Source: Siphonodentalium dalli (lineage: Eukaryota > Mollusca > Scaphopoda > Gadilida > Siphonodentaliidae). From it: a stretch of 64,000 bases of DNA. Shown piece after piece: positions 54,101 through 56,179 of the stretch. Below the pieces are notes generated by a model. It was not told where the DNA came from. It searched no databases and saw nothing but the letters and a program-made list of their open reading frames with translations. The stretch lies in NCBI GenBank assembly GCA_032622095.1, contig CP136069.1, positions 186,049,122-186,113,121 on the forward strand, given 5' to 3'. Position 1 is the stretch's first letter. Every line of letters begins with the position of its first letter. The translations under genes and the position numbers were made by a program.

Positions 54101-54599
54101 TACTTATTAAATAAATGCCATATTTAATGAGGCCACATTGAAAGTTATGTCCCCCAGATACTTATTTCCCTATCTTCAGACCTCACATAACCCAAGAAAT
54201 CGTGTACAGCTACATGAGACTCTAAAGGCAATATCGGCGTAAATCATTTATATACCAATTGGATTCTCCAATTCAGTAAATAATTCAATAAAATTCATTC
54301 ATTTGGGATGGTATATTATTCATTGGCAGGAAAATCTTCAGATTCAGATAAGCTTATTATCTAAACATTTAACTTAGACGGTTTTAATGATCTACATCAT
54401 TCACATGTCGCTTTGACATTTGATCTTTCAGATATCTGGTGAGATGCCGCCAATCAGGTTTGAGAATCCCTACGTGACGCCAGCTCCACATTTGTGCACG
54501 GACTTCGACATATATGGAGGGACAGCCGTGACCATCAGACAACGATATTCTGGAGTCATCGTCGGAGTGATGGTTTTTCTAGTGTTTCGGCACAAATAA
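8785..54599 (+). CDS. MOXD1: MOXD1-like copper monooxygenase gene, 11 coding exons (whole gene span)
   Basis: This is the span of a spliced gene for a DBH/PHM/MOXD1-family copper type II, ascorbate-dependent monooxygenase. Such enzymes hydroxylate small substrates in the secretory pathway; MOXD1's own substrate is not settled. Exons: 8785-9123, 12586-12732, 14848-15021, 19848-19931, 21940-22101, 24369-24468, 27407-27570, 43865-44044, 46512-46571, 48394-48630, 54432-54599. All introns are GT-AG; intron 6 is phase 1 and the others phase 0. The model gives about 604 residues against about 613 for human MOXD1. Domains in order: signal-like segment (about 18-40), DOMON (about 45-160), N-terminal copper domain (about 205-335), C-terminal copper domain (about 350-505), hydrophobic C-terminus. 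Ligands seen: H262, H263, H327, H404, H406, M479. No frameshift or stop breaks the model, so it looks functional. The symbol is by family resemblance; a related paralogue is possible. Confidence 0.9.
9124..10690. other. Intron 1, first part: nothing recognised
   Basis: There is no recognisable coding sequence. A poly-C run lies near 10,138-10,150. The small open frames here show no family features. Confidence 0.5.
10695..10812 (-). mobile_element. Fragment of TA-flanked foldback MITE (CAGTAATGCCC family)
   Basis: 'acagtaatgccctaaataat', 'ccacagcagaattatggg' and 'tgttgccattcatcgga' match the MITEs at 31,499, 34,440 and 35,055. Only one arm is present. Termini and TA flanks are those expected of a Tc1/mariner-derived MITE (inference). 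Confidence 0.7.
10926..11150 (+). repeat. Dispersed repeat copy A (inverted copy at 44,285-44,510)
   Basis: Contains 'tcggtttgtttacattatga', 'gattccgattacggaatc', 'gaaataacgattacgatctg' and 'ttaccgaaccacgtcgtacg'. The reverse complement of the whole block occurs in intron 8. It is internally rich in gattccg/cggaatc inverted motifs, like a foldback element. Confidence 0.75.
11430..12585 (+). repeat. Degenerate array of exon 2 acceptor + exon start, about 15 copies
   Basis: The unit of about 60-70 bp reads 'tatgcctttaactttaaag' then 'gatcgccatgctacgggaca' then 'tttcgagccagttat'. The second and third parts are the first codons of exon 2 (DRHATGHFEPV), and the first part is its intron 3' end. 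Copies begin near 11,513, 11,693, 11,755, 11,829, 11,873, 11,946, 12,018, 12,157, 12,215, 12,287, 12,388 and 12,527. The true exon is the last unit. Copies have diverged, so the array is old, and many still carry AAG|GATC acceptor-like junctions. Confidence 0.85.
12586..12732 (+). CDS. MOXD1: Exon 2: DOMON domain, DRHATG segment
   Basis: The exon encodes residues 114-162 in frame with exon 1. It begins with DRHATGHFEPVIDRYQSWHL and ends ACDEDDISIT. The DRHATG start and the PVxD...W pattern match DBH/MOXD1 proteins at this position. The acceptor is tttgaag|GATCGC, weak in pyrimidines, and the donor is ACG|gtaaac, both phase 0. The acceptor and first ~12 codons are the last and best-preserved unit of a degenerate tandem array occupying the preceding ~1.1 kb. 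The exon is therefore preceded by many look-alike acceptors. An alternative acceptor at 12612/12613 would lose nine conserved residues and is less likely. Confidence 0.83.
12893..13432 (+). mobile_element. TTAA-type element with two hairpins around a T-rich core
   Basis: Starts 'ttaaccctttcatgacggg'. Two copies of the window's common hairpin (12,951-13,018 and 13,358-13,424) enclose about 330 bp of T-rich repeats ('acattctttaacaatttt', period about 30 bp). The TTAACCCTTT start is shared with the elements at 31,966, 35,980 and 59,001. A matching right terminus is not clear, so this copy may be truncated. Confidence 0.65.
13433..14847. other. Intron 2 remainder: nothing recognised
   Basis: No repeat array or coding exon is supported. 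Several open frames up to 127 codons lack family features. Confidence 0.45.
14848..15021 (+). CDS. MOXD1: Exon 3: end of DOMON, linker to catalytic core
   Basis: The exon encodes residues 163-220. Recognisable text is HLIWSYSDEEPDG, then NRGTAQIYILDPPGDK and DLKIFDFTADQ. Vertebrate MOXD1 has a related IWAYHDEDP motif followed by a G-T-x-S/Q strand and a YFDL-type strand at this place. The acceptor is gttctag|GATGAG and the donor CAG|gtatga, both phase 0. Without the acceptor this reading frame is closed just upstream by the TAG of the splice site itself, which supports the boundary. Confidence 0.87.
15345..15935 (+). repeat. Degenerate minisatellite in intron 3 (~50-60 bp unit, about 11 copies)
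   Basis: The unit resembles 'cgatatgcggttagtagcgg' followed by 'cgaatcgctctatgacatcg'. Copies vary in length and sequence. The open frames on both strands are products of the repeat. Unlike other arrays in this gene, it does not match an exon edge. Confidence 0.8.
16320..16740 (+). repeat. Short GAATATCACC repeats
   Basis: 'cgaatatcaccgaatatcac' and variants occur at least ten times at irregular spacing. It is a decayed simple or minisatellite tract within intron 3. Confidence 0.65.
17785..18240. mobile_element. Foldback element (inverted repeats, ~450 bp)
   Basis: Left arm near 17,790-17,880 ('ggctcgtccacagacctgcg', 'gtaagggtgcgcat', 'gatgggtctata') is matched in reverse by 18,135-18,225 ('tatagacccatc', 'acgcacccttacgcatgc', 'gtacgtggacgagtc'). 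The arms are imperfect over about 90 bp. Interior without coding sequence. Confidence 0.65.
19036..19687. mobile_element. Foldback element with CAATAGAGACCTTTCGC termini
   Basis: Begins 'caatagagacctttcgcaaaa' at 19,036 and ends with the complement 'ttttgcgaaaggtctctattg' at 19,687, with a 'gattacg/cgtaatc' pair just inside. A truncated copy of the TGTGACCC hairpin MITE sits inside it (19,382 to about 19,650), so the structure is nested or chimeric. Confidence 0.7.
19382..19650 (+). mobile_element. Truncated TGTGACCC hairpin MITE
   Basis: The left end 'tgtgacccaccatatcaaat', the hairpin at 19,432-19,499 and the core 'cagagccccagacaaacatg' match the complete copies at 46,587 and 47,686. The right arm is missing. 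Confidence 0.85.
19848..19931 (+). CDS. MOXD1: Exon 4: start of N-terminal copper domain
   Basis: This is an 84-nt exon of 28 codons (residues 221-248), beginning FEVPAVTTIYQKSYFIVP and ending KQHAIR. It corresponds to the family segment VPxxDTTYxCxxFKIP...KHHVIK that opens the N-terminal monooxygenase domain. The acceptor is tctgattacag|TTC and the donor CGG|gtgagt, both phase 0. The family usually has a cysteine just after the TTY motif; here that place reads QK. This is a visible difference from the DBH/PHM pattern. Confidence 0.88.
20070..20560 (+). repeat. ~133-bp tandem repeat, four copies, in intron 4
   Basis: 'aacaatatgggcgggtccaa', 'ttcacgtgcgaccgtgtcct', 'catatacgctcatacaggca' and 'gaccgatccgactcaaattt' recur near 20,070, 20,206, 20,343 and 20,475. 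The third and fourth copies are almost identical. Confidence 0.88.
21600..21939 (+). repeat. Array of exon 5 acceptor + first codons (~43 bp, about 8 units)
   Basis: The unit is 'tttcccctggacag' then 'ttcgagccggtgtggttgt' then 'actatattata'. The ggacag|TTCGAGCC core equals the exon 5 acceptor and first four codons. Copies lie near 21,610, 21,653, 21,697, 21,780, 21,819, 21,850 and 21,893, ending at the real acceptor at 21,939. Copies nearest the exon are the most diverged. Confidence 0.85.
21940..22101 (+). CDS. MOXD1: Exon 5: first copper site (His-His pair)
   Basis: The exon encodes residues 249-302. It starts FEPVIQQGNEDICHHMLLFV and ends with ECYRHFGAWSAGGL. The pair H262-H263 in CHHM matches the paired histidines that bind the first copper in DBH and PHM, and the AWSAGG end matches the family's AWAxGG. 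The acceptor is atggacag|TTC and the donor TTG|gtgagt, both phase 0. Uniquely in this gene, both ends have generated tandem arrays: acceptor-bearing units upstream (21600-21939) and donor-bearing units downstream (22102-22515). Confidence 0.92.
22035..22515 (+). repeat. Array of exon 5 end + donor (~98 bp, 5 units including the exon)
   Basis: Each unit repeats 'catgaacatgttccatatgc', 'gaccgagtgttatcgacatt' and the donor 'ttggtgagtaatcggttac'. Units start near 22,035, 22,133, 22,231, 22,331 and 22,431. Units 1 and 3 match each other best, as do 2 and 4 (both with 'gggcggtatatgtggaat'), so a two-unit block of about 198 bp was duplicated. Unit 3 has GTGATT in place of GTGAGT at the donor. Confidence 0.9.
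22516..23400. other. Intron 5, middle: nothing recognised
   Basis: No array, exon or element boundary that I can support. Confidence 0.4.
23400..24200 (+). pseudogene. 3' remnant of a non-LTR retrotransposon reverse transcriptase
   Basis: From 23,641 a frame reads SPICPCNLDIEDANHNFHVC and continues PLFIDQR, up to a stop at 23,784. This C-x-C...H...C-PLF..QR pattern is the typical C-terminal zinc-knuckle-like end of CR1/Jockey-type reverse transcriptases. Frameshifted text follows, and the region ends in AT-rich sequence with a short 'aagtaaagtaaagtt' tail near 24,172, consistent with a 3' end. Upstream sequence is too decayed to assign. The subfamily is not determined. Confidence 0.55.
24369..24468 (+). 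CDS. MOXD1: Exon 6: third histidine of the first copper site
   Basis: The exon encodes residues 303-335 plus one base of codon 336. Its sequence runs GANLPANVGQEFGAP, then YFILETHYNNPQHDA. The ETHYNNP motif is the family's LEVHYxNP, which supplies H327, the third ligand of the first copper. The acceptor is ttccacag|GGC, phase 0. The donor is GCT G|gtatgt, phase 1, the only phase-1 junction in the gene; exon 7 completes the glycine codon. The last 26 nt plus 13 nt of intron form the unit of a 1.2-kb array that follows immediately. Confidence 0.92.
24443..25660 (+). repeat. 39-bp array of exon 6 end + donor, about 31 copies
   Basis: The unit is 'ttataataatcctcaacatg' then 'atgtaggtatgtgacatgt'. 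It equals the last 26 nt of exon 6 (codons YNNPQHDAG) and the first 13 nt of intron 6, so nearly every unit carries a G|GTATGTGA donor. Some units are 41 bp (extra 'ta' in 'gatgtataggtatg'). Because 39 is a multiple of 3, the minus strand shows a repeated 13-residue frame, which I do not consider coding. Confidence 0.95.
25806..26838. mobile_element. ~900-bp segment between 120-bp direct repeats; Helitron-like right end
   Basis: 'atatggcatacaccgagagc', 'ggcgacaaaaatcctcatta' and 'tagccgcgattaccacattt' occur at 25,806-25,924 and again at 26,719-26,838. Between them is a repeat with two copies of 'gacggatttctacgaaattt'-like text (26,433 and 26,571). It ends in a short hairpin (26,690-26,705, cccggacgaagtcggg) followed by CTAG at 26,713-26,716. 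A hairpin shortly before CTAG suits a Helitron 3' end. The long direct repeats are not explained by that. Confidence 0.5.
27407..27570 (+). CDS. MOXD1: Exon 7: start of C-terminal copper domain
   Basis: The exon completes Gly336 and encodes residues 337-390. It begins RVDSSGLRVIYTSSLREHEA and contains FIIPPHEPAF and the CSPRC pair. This matches the family pattern DSSGxRxxYTxxLRxxDAG, IPP, and C...C leading to the second copper domain. The acceptor is acgttccag|GT, entering in phase 1; the donor is CAG|gtataa, phase 0. The frame starting at the ATG at 27413 is a shadow. The stretch between the CxxxC pair and the VFA motif of exon 8 is about five residues shorter than in vertebrate MOXD1. Confidence 0.9.
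27640..27860. repeat. Palindromic GCGCTTCAG(T/C)GCAATT repeats
   Basis: 'aattgcgcttcagtgcaatt' and 'aattgcgcttcagcgcaatt' occur as pairs near 27,658-27,702 and 27,775-27,815. The block is preceded by 'ccatatatggga' and followed by 'tttggcctcccatagtgg', phrases that also border the CTTAAG clusters further on. Confidence 0.65.
28673..29290. mobile_element. CTTAAG repeat cluster interrupted by a foldback element
   Basis: 'attgcgcttaagtgcaattg' motifs occupy 28,673-28,790 and 29,225-29,285. Between them, 'gcttaaaggtactcaaccc' (28,791) and 'gggttgagtacctttaagc' (ending about 29,231) form terminal inverted repeats. Inner matches lie around 'tttgattcgagtcgaggaa' and 'ttcctcgactcgaatcaaa'. This looks like a ~440-bp foldback inserted into a repeat cluster. 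A related diverged copy lies at 51,450-51,720. Confidence 0.7.
30060..30310. repeat. CTTAAG palindromic repeat cluster
   Basis: At least ten variants of 'ttgcgcttaagcacaaat' or 'caattaattgcgctcaagtg' lie in 250 bp, ending at 'aatttggcctcccagaggc'. The core GCGCTTAAGYGC is self-complementary. Confidence 0.75.
31499..31879. mobile_element. Two adjacent TA-flanked foldback MITEs (CAGTAATGCCC family)
   Basis: The first (31,499 to about 31,697) is a left arm with 'cagtaatgccctaattagtc', 'attatgggtaacttttccgg' and 'tgttgccattcatcgga'. The second (31,697-31,879) is a foldback starting and ending in 'tacagtaatgccctaa' and its complement. Same family as 10,695, 34,440 and 35,055. Confidence 0.8.
31966..32216. 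mobile_element. TTAACCCTTTC element with two diverged hairpins
   Basis: Begins 'ttaaccctttcattatggga'. Diverged copies of the common hairpin lie at 32,043-32,110 and 32,150-32,215, each starting in the 'gcattctcttatatatg' arm. The hairpin spacers differ from the other elements. Confidence 0.65.
32920..33370. mobile_element. Element fragment with three common hairpins
   Basis: Hairpins lie at about 32,960-33,023, 33,057-33,110 and 33,157-33,222. The last is nearly complete ('ccaatgcattctcttatata' ... 'aagagaatgcatt'). Surrounding 'atttcatggctggagcttcc' and 'catgactgaaggattaa' resemble the interior of the 31,966 element. Confidence 0.6.
34440..34593. mobile_element. Perfect 154-bp palindromic MITE
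   Basis: Two 77-bp arms are exact reverse complements without a spacer, from 'tacagtaatgctctaattaa' to 'ttaattagagcattactgta', meeting at ggaaata|tatttcc. The ends are TA + CAGTAATGC, as in a Tc1/mariner-type MITE. The perfect arms suggest a young or homogenised copy. Confidence 0.93.
35054..35283. mobile_element. 230-bp foldback MITE, CAGTAATGCCC family
   Basis: The left arm runs from 'tacagtaatgcccaaagtaa' to 'tcggaaagctctcgacgaga', where the complementary arm begins ('gctttccaacgaatagcaac'), and ends 'gggtattactcta'. The arms contain several mismatches. It includes the inner 'ggcttgttgccattcatcgg' block absent from the 34,440 copy. Confidence 0.85.
35425..35830. repeat. CTTAAG/GCGTAAT palindromic cluster
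   Basis: 'cacgcttaagtgtaattcat', 'tacttaagcgtattacatta' and 'ttacgcttaagcgtttaaat' motifs follow the border phrase 'tgggaggcaaaattcacatt'. It is a variant of the clusters at 28,673 and 30,060 with GCGTAA in place of GCGCAA. Confidence 0.7.
35980..36221. mobile_element. TTAA-flanked piggyBac-type MITE carrying the common hairpin
   Basis: Terminal inverted repeats 'ttaaccctttgagtgccagg' and 'cctggcactcaaagggttaa' are flanked by and include the TTAA target. The hairpin is at 36,031-36,097, followed by a T-rich tract. TTAA duplication with CCCTTT termini is typical of piggyBac-derived MITEs; the family is inferred from the ends only. Confidence 0.85.
36230..36735 (-). pseudogene. Antisense remnant of a non-LTR reverse transcriptase C-terminus
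   Basis: On the minus strand, broken frames read PPLEE.RKEQ.LVQYHKIVKG (about 36,620-36,540), then FCVPAAHNTNTPYLLKQLWN and WNRLQSVVDVSDIDGFLSAL (about 36,400-36,270). These match the usual endings of CR1/RTE-type proteins: LExRR...L..xYKI, then R.PAAR.....SFF..T...WN.LP....... FK..L. Stops and frameshifts show it is dead. It begins 9 bp after the TTAA element. Confidence 0.6.
39020..39260 (+). repeat. Dispersed repeat, second copy at 52,355-52,585
   Basis: 'gaaaaccatagtcagaaatg', 'atattggttacatgaatgga', 'ctcagaattccgttaagata' and 'actgcaggtttctcattcgc' recur in the same order in intron 10, with a partial third copy near 40,360-40,460. The family is unknown. Confidence 0.8.
39552..40268. mobile_element. 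Large foldback element, ~715 bp
   Basis: The left side ('gctcaatgttttaatgtgtt', 'aacgtctgataaaaatagtt', 'ctatcgggaatattcacacc', 'cctcagactgccgaaactga') is matched in reverse on the right ('tcggcagtctgagggttaat', 'gtgtgaatattcccgataga', 'tttttatcagacgttgtgta', 'ccttaaaacattgagcggtt'). Arms exceed 200 bp with mismatches. The short minus-strand frames inside it are unrecognised. Confidence 0.85.
41797..41936. mobile_element. 140-bp near-perfect palindrome
   Basis: 'atacacacgtagtgtttctg' through 'ccacactcg' is mirrored after a short spacer (ctaaagc) by 'tcgtgtggtaaaccatcaat' to 'cagaaacactacgtgtgtat'. The arms are about 65 bp with very few mismatches. It looks like a small foldback MITE. Confidence 0.85.
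42345..42830 (+). repeat. Tandem duplication of ~240 bp
   Basis: 'caggctatcagattatttat', 'acaatttgagcctgtcctca', 'tatacaccagtggcgttaac' and 'tacgtgattatatcggtacg' occur in order from 42,351 and again from 42,594. There is a smaller duplication of 'ggctcccaataggtta' at the join. Confidence 0.85.
43793..43927 (+). repeat. 63-bp duplication of the exon 8 acceptor and exon start
   Basis: 'tggtttcagatacttggtga' at 43,793 and 'tggtttcagataaatggcga' at 43,856 start two 63-bp units that continue to 'catggtaacctcttg' and 'catggtcacctcttg'. Each contains a complete acceptor and 18 codons. The unit length keeps the frame, so either acceptor can be spliced in frame. Confidence 0.88.
43865..44044 (+). 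CDS. MOXD1: Exon 8: second copper site (HxH), with an optional 63-nt in-frame upstream copy
   Basis: The exon encodes residues 391-450. Its motifs are VFATGGHGHLLARGM and LLSDENFDFNFQQIRML. The HGH pair (H404, H406) matches the HxH that binds the second copper, and the DENFDFNFQ block is a family hallmark. The acceptor is cttgtggtttcag|ATA and the donor CCG|gtaata, both phase 0. A diverged 63-bp copy of acceptor plus exon start lies directly upstream, with its acceptor at 43801. Using it would add 21 residues in frame (43802-43864) without a stop. The downstream acceptor gives the length expected of the family. In the upstream copy the second histidine of the pair reads Asn (HGN). Confidence 0.88.
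44285..44510 (-). repeat. Dispersed repeat copy B (inverted relative to 10,926)
   Basis: Reverse complement of the intron 1 block: 'cgtacgacgtggttcggtaa', 'cgttatttcgtcgtaaacca', 'cataatgtaaacaaaccgag' and 'gataagaatccgtccct'. See the 10,926 entry. Confidence 0.75.
44550..45345. mobile_element. Foldback region with GTTTAAACC and ATTCGTCATCTC motifs
   Basis: 'gattcgtcatctccggttta' (44,556) and 'ttaaacctgagatgacgaat' (ending about 45,343) are inverted. An internal pair lies at 44,908 and 45,217 ('gattcgtcatctcaggttta' and 'ccagagatgacgaatgcg'). It may be one element inserted in another. Interior is non-coding as far as I can see. Confidence 0.6.
46512..46571 (+). CDS. MOXD1: Exon 9: 20-codon exon, GD-ECxY segment
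   Basis: This is a 60-nt exon (residues 451-470) reading GDLIVMECVYDSTERSRPTV. It matches the conserved GDxLIxxCxYxT segment between the HxH and Met ligands of the family. The acceptor is tttattttag|GGG and the donor GTA|gtaagt, both phase 0. A complete MITE begins only 15 bp after the donor, at 46587. The ~150 bp upstream holds two or three very degenerate look-alikes of the exon start (for example near 46413 and 46463), possibly an older version of the boundary duplication seen elsewhere in this gene. Confidence 0.88.
46587..47047 (-). mobile_element. Complete TGTGACCC hairpin MITE, copy 1
   Basis: Starts 'tgtgacccgccatataaaat' and ends 'gatatggcgggtcaca', flanked by GA on both sides (46,585 and 47,048). 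The inverted arms of ~150 bp contain the common hairpin (46,638-46,705 and 46,928-46,995), around a unique centre with 'gagccccagac'-type text. It is inverted relative to the copy at 47,686. It begins 15 bp after the exon 9 donor. Confidence 0.9.
47287..48180 (+). repeat. 58-bp minisatellite, ~7 copies, split by a MITE
   Basis: The unit 'gtcgttacattcacattacc' - 'gccgctacaatagcttctac' - 'atatattacctgtagtat' repeats almost identically from 47,287 to 47,685. It resumes after the MITE as 'tattacctgtagtatgtcgttacag' (48,148 on). Near-identity of the copies indicates recent expansion. It is not related to an exon edge. Confidence 0.93.
47686..48147 (+). mobile_element. Complete TGTGACCC hairpin MITE, copy 2, inside the 58-bp array
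   Basis: 'tgtgacccgccatatcaaat' to 'tttgatatggcgggtcaca', flanked by TA on each side. The hairpins are at 47,739-47,806 and 48,031-48,098. Removing it rejoins a satellite unit ('acata' + 'tattacc'), so it inserted after the array formed. It is nearly identical to the reverse complement of copy 1. Confidence 0.92.
48394..48630 (+). CDS. MOXD1: Exon 10: methionine ligand of the second copper site
   Basis: The exon encodes residues 471-549. It begins GGLGTKEEMCLGFIWYYPRS. This is the family's GGxxTxxEMCLxxxxYYP block, and M479 corresponds to the Met ligand of the second copper. It ends SSYHIYHCEINGTK and carries N-glycosylation sequons NLT, NWS and NGT. The acceptor is attttcacag|GGT and the donor AAG|gttagt, both phase 0. 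The last ~45-52 nt with the donor are repeated about 48 times downstream. A translation that continues past 48630 reads into the array and is not coding. Confidence 0.92.
48579..51377 (+). repeat. 2.8-kb array of exon 10 end + donor, about 48 units
   Basis: There are two unit types: ~59 bp ('gttagtcacgatggtcgccc' + 'tcgtaccacatctatcattg' + 'tgagatcaacggaacaaag') and ~55 bp ('gttagtgaaggagtcctcgt' + same). Both contain the last 45-52 nt of exon 10 and its AAG|GTTAGT donor. The 55-bp type keeps the exon's 'gaaggagtcc', so it is closest to the source. Variants (aaag/acag, tcgc/ccgc) recur in patterns that indicate block duplications. Open frames across it are artefacts. Confidence 0.95.
51378..52340. 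other. Intron 10, middle: one repeat fragment only
   Basis: 51,450-51,720 resembles a diverged form of the foldback at 28,791-29,231 ('attcgagtcgagaaacccac', 'catcaaagctcagagtt', 'tgttgttgttgg', 'gtgtacctttacac'). 51,890-51,990 contains an inverted pair around 'ccacagagggtgaatgtagt' and 'ttcaccctctgg'. No exon is supported. Confidence 0.45.
52355..52585 (+). repeat. Second copy of the 39,020 dispersed repeat
   Basis: The same ordered phrases as at 39,020 ('atattggttacatgaatgca', 'ctcagaattccgttaaaaca', 'actgcaggtttctaattcac'). Confidence 0.78.
52700..52985 (+). repeat. Tandem duplication of ~145 bp
   Basis: 'agaacaaaccactattatga', 'tacgtatcaattgacatata' and 'cgcacccgttcc' occur from 52,707 and again from 52,857. 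Both copies end in 'ttaggggaactccgcgaattc'-like text. Confidence 0.85.
53935..54175 (+). repeat. ~60-bp tandem repeat, four copies, upstream of exon 11
   Basis: 'aatgccatatttaatgaggc', 'cacattgacagttatgtccc' and 'ccagatacttattattaaat' recur with a ~60-66 bp period. It does not match the exon 11 edge. Confidence 0.85.
54432..54599 (+). CDS. MOXD1: Exon 11: C-terminal exon with hydrophobic tail and stop
   Basis: The exon encodes residues 550-604 and the TAA stop at 54597-54599. It begins ISGEMPPIRFENPY and contains APHLCTDFD. Together with the end of exon 10 this aligns with the vertebrate MOXD1 tail, which has C...N, then a PP motif, NPY/RPY and a final C. The end, YSGVIVGVMVFLVFRHK, is a short hydrophobic stretch with a basic tip. 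It could be a C-terminal membrane anchor or GPI-type signal (inference). The acceptor is gatctttcag|ATA, phase 0. Confidence 0.85.
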   Translation: MSGEMPPIRFENPYVTPAPHLCTDFDIYGGTAVTIRQRYSGVIVGVMVFLVFRHK

Positions 54600-55020
54600 A
54601 GGGAGAAGGTGGACAAGTAGACCCAGGACATTCAACACGGATGATTATGGCGATGGTGCCCTTAGTATTTCGAAATATAATAATAACAATGACGAGTATT
54701 TATGTACATACTGAAGCGTAATAAATACAGGACCTCATCTGGACGACTTCGTGGGTGACATTAAAGCCGCAGGCAACTTGGGATCCAAAACACACCTAAT
54801 AATATTCGTTTTTGATTTTTTCCCGGTATCAAAATGTGTCGATTATACAGAACTACCGTTCTACAAGCATTAAATATATCAAAGAGACGCATTGAATGCA
54901 AACAAAAATACAACTTCGAGCACAATGTTCGGACCCCAACAAAAACTGTGGCATTTTTAATTTATCTGAATTCGGAATCTGAAACTGAAACTGCTTTCTC
55001 TTTTCTTTTTTAATACTCAA
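54600..55020. other. 3' flank of the monooxygenase gene
   Basis: Sequence after the stop is presumably 3' UTR and intergenic. I could not single out a polyadenylation signal with confidence, although 'aataaa' overlaps the stop region (about 54,594-54,599) and 'aataaata' occurs near 54,721. Confidence 0.4.
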
Positions 55021-55029
55021 AATAATCGG

Positions 55030-55575
55030 GATGTGTAGGAAGACAGCCCAGGTCGTTGCTATGCCTTCATATCGTTGCTATGGTAGTTATGGTCATTGCA
55101 GTCGGGATGTATAGGAAAACAGCCAGGTCTTTGTATGTCCTCAGATATAGTTGATGTTGTAGTTATGGCCATGGCAATTGGGGTGTGTAGGCAGACAGCT
55201 CAGGTCGTTGCTATGTCCCCGGTCGTTGCTATGGTAGCTATATGGCAGTTGGTGTGGGTAGGAAGACAGTTCAGGTCGTTGCTTTGTCCCAAGATCGCTG
55301 ATATGGTAGCTAAATGGTAGTTGGTGTGTGTAGGAAGACAGTTCAGGTCGTTGCCTTGTCCTCATATCGTTGATATTGTAGTTATAAGGCAGTTGGTGTG
55401 TGTGGGAAGACAGTTCAGGTTGTTGCTTTGTCCTCATATCGTGACGATGGTAGTTATGTGCATGGCAGTTGGTGTGTGTAGGAAGACAGTTCATGTCGCT
55501 GCTTTGTCCTCAGATCATTGCGATGGTAGTTATGTCGTAGTTGATGTGTGCAGGAAGACAGCCCAGGTCGCTGCT
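55030..55575 (+). repeat. ~70-bp minisatellite, about 8 copies
   Basis: The unit resembles 'gtagttatggcagttggtgt' + 'gtgtaggaagacagttcagg' + 'tcgttgctttgtcctcatat'. It reads open in more than one frame, on both strands. The last copy ('caggaagacagcccaggtcg', about 55,550) joins a coding-like segment. Confidence 0.85.
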
Positions 55576-55935
55576 ATGGAAGAAGACCCCTACAGAAGAA
55601 GGGTCGCGGACAGGAGGGCCAAGTGGAAACAGGGGCGAACTGAGAGACGCCCAACTTGTCATCCGCAGACGAAATCACTACCATACGTAGGGACGCAGTT
55701 GAGACCCCGGATGTCCCTGCCGTCGTCATCGAGGCCAGCGGAGACAGGGACGCCGATGTCACCCGGATGTCCCTGCCGCATATTTCGTGGTGGAGATGGA
55801 TACGATTCCACCAAGGACACAAGAGTACCATCACATCCCGGGGTCCTCCATCTCCACCAGCGACAACGACAACACCGGTAACTCTGCTGTTTCCACGGCA
55901 GACCCAAGAACTTCTGCGATGACGTACTAAGATGG
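55575..55935 (+). pseudogene. GC-rich coding-like segment, frame disrupted
   Basis: GC-rich text with coding-like composition in three plus-strand frames. Pieces that look protein-like are KWKQGRTERRPTC (first frame), SADEITTIRRDAVETPDVPA (second) and YFVVEMDTIPPRTQEYHHIP followed by a Ser/Asp/Thr-rich tail (third). They line up only if two frameshifts are assumed. I do not recognise the family. It may be a decayed exon of a neighbouring gene or an assembly error in a live exon. Confidence 0.35.
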
Positions 55936-56179
55936 GCCAAGGAATCATTTCATATCCCGAACATCATTCTAAAGTGGGTTTTAGGGAATGGTTGCCTTCC
56001 CCTTCCAAATCCTCCCGGGTCAAATCCCAAATCACCAATAAATAAAAATCCACACATAGTCACGGACCCTAGATATCATAATCATGTAGTTATTCGAGAA
56101 GCACGAGAAACCGACTTGGGTTCAAGATAATAAAGAGTTAGGTTTCAAAATATTACAAATACAATCGCTGGTAAGGTCA

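Noticed and set aside
54422-54455. Similarity between the exon 11 start (tttcagatatctggtgagat) and the upstream exon 8 copy (tttcagatacttggtgagat)
   Set aside because: The match is about 20 bp, includes the generic acceptor, and the second exon 8 copy does not share it. It is probably chance, though it would be worth including in a wider junction survey.
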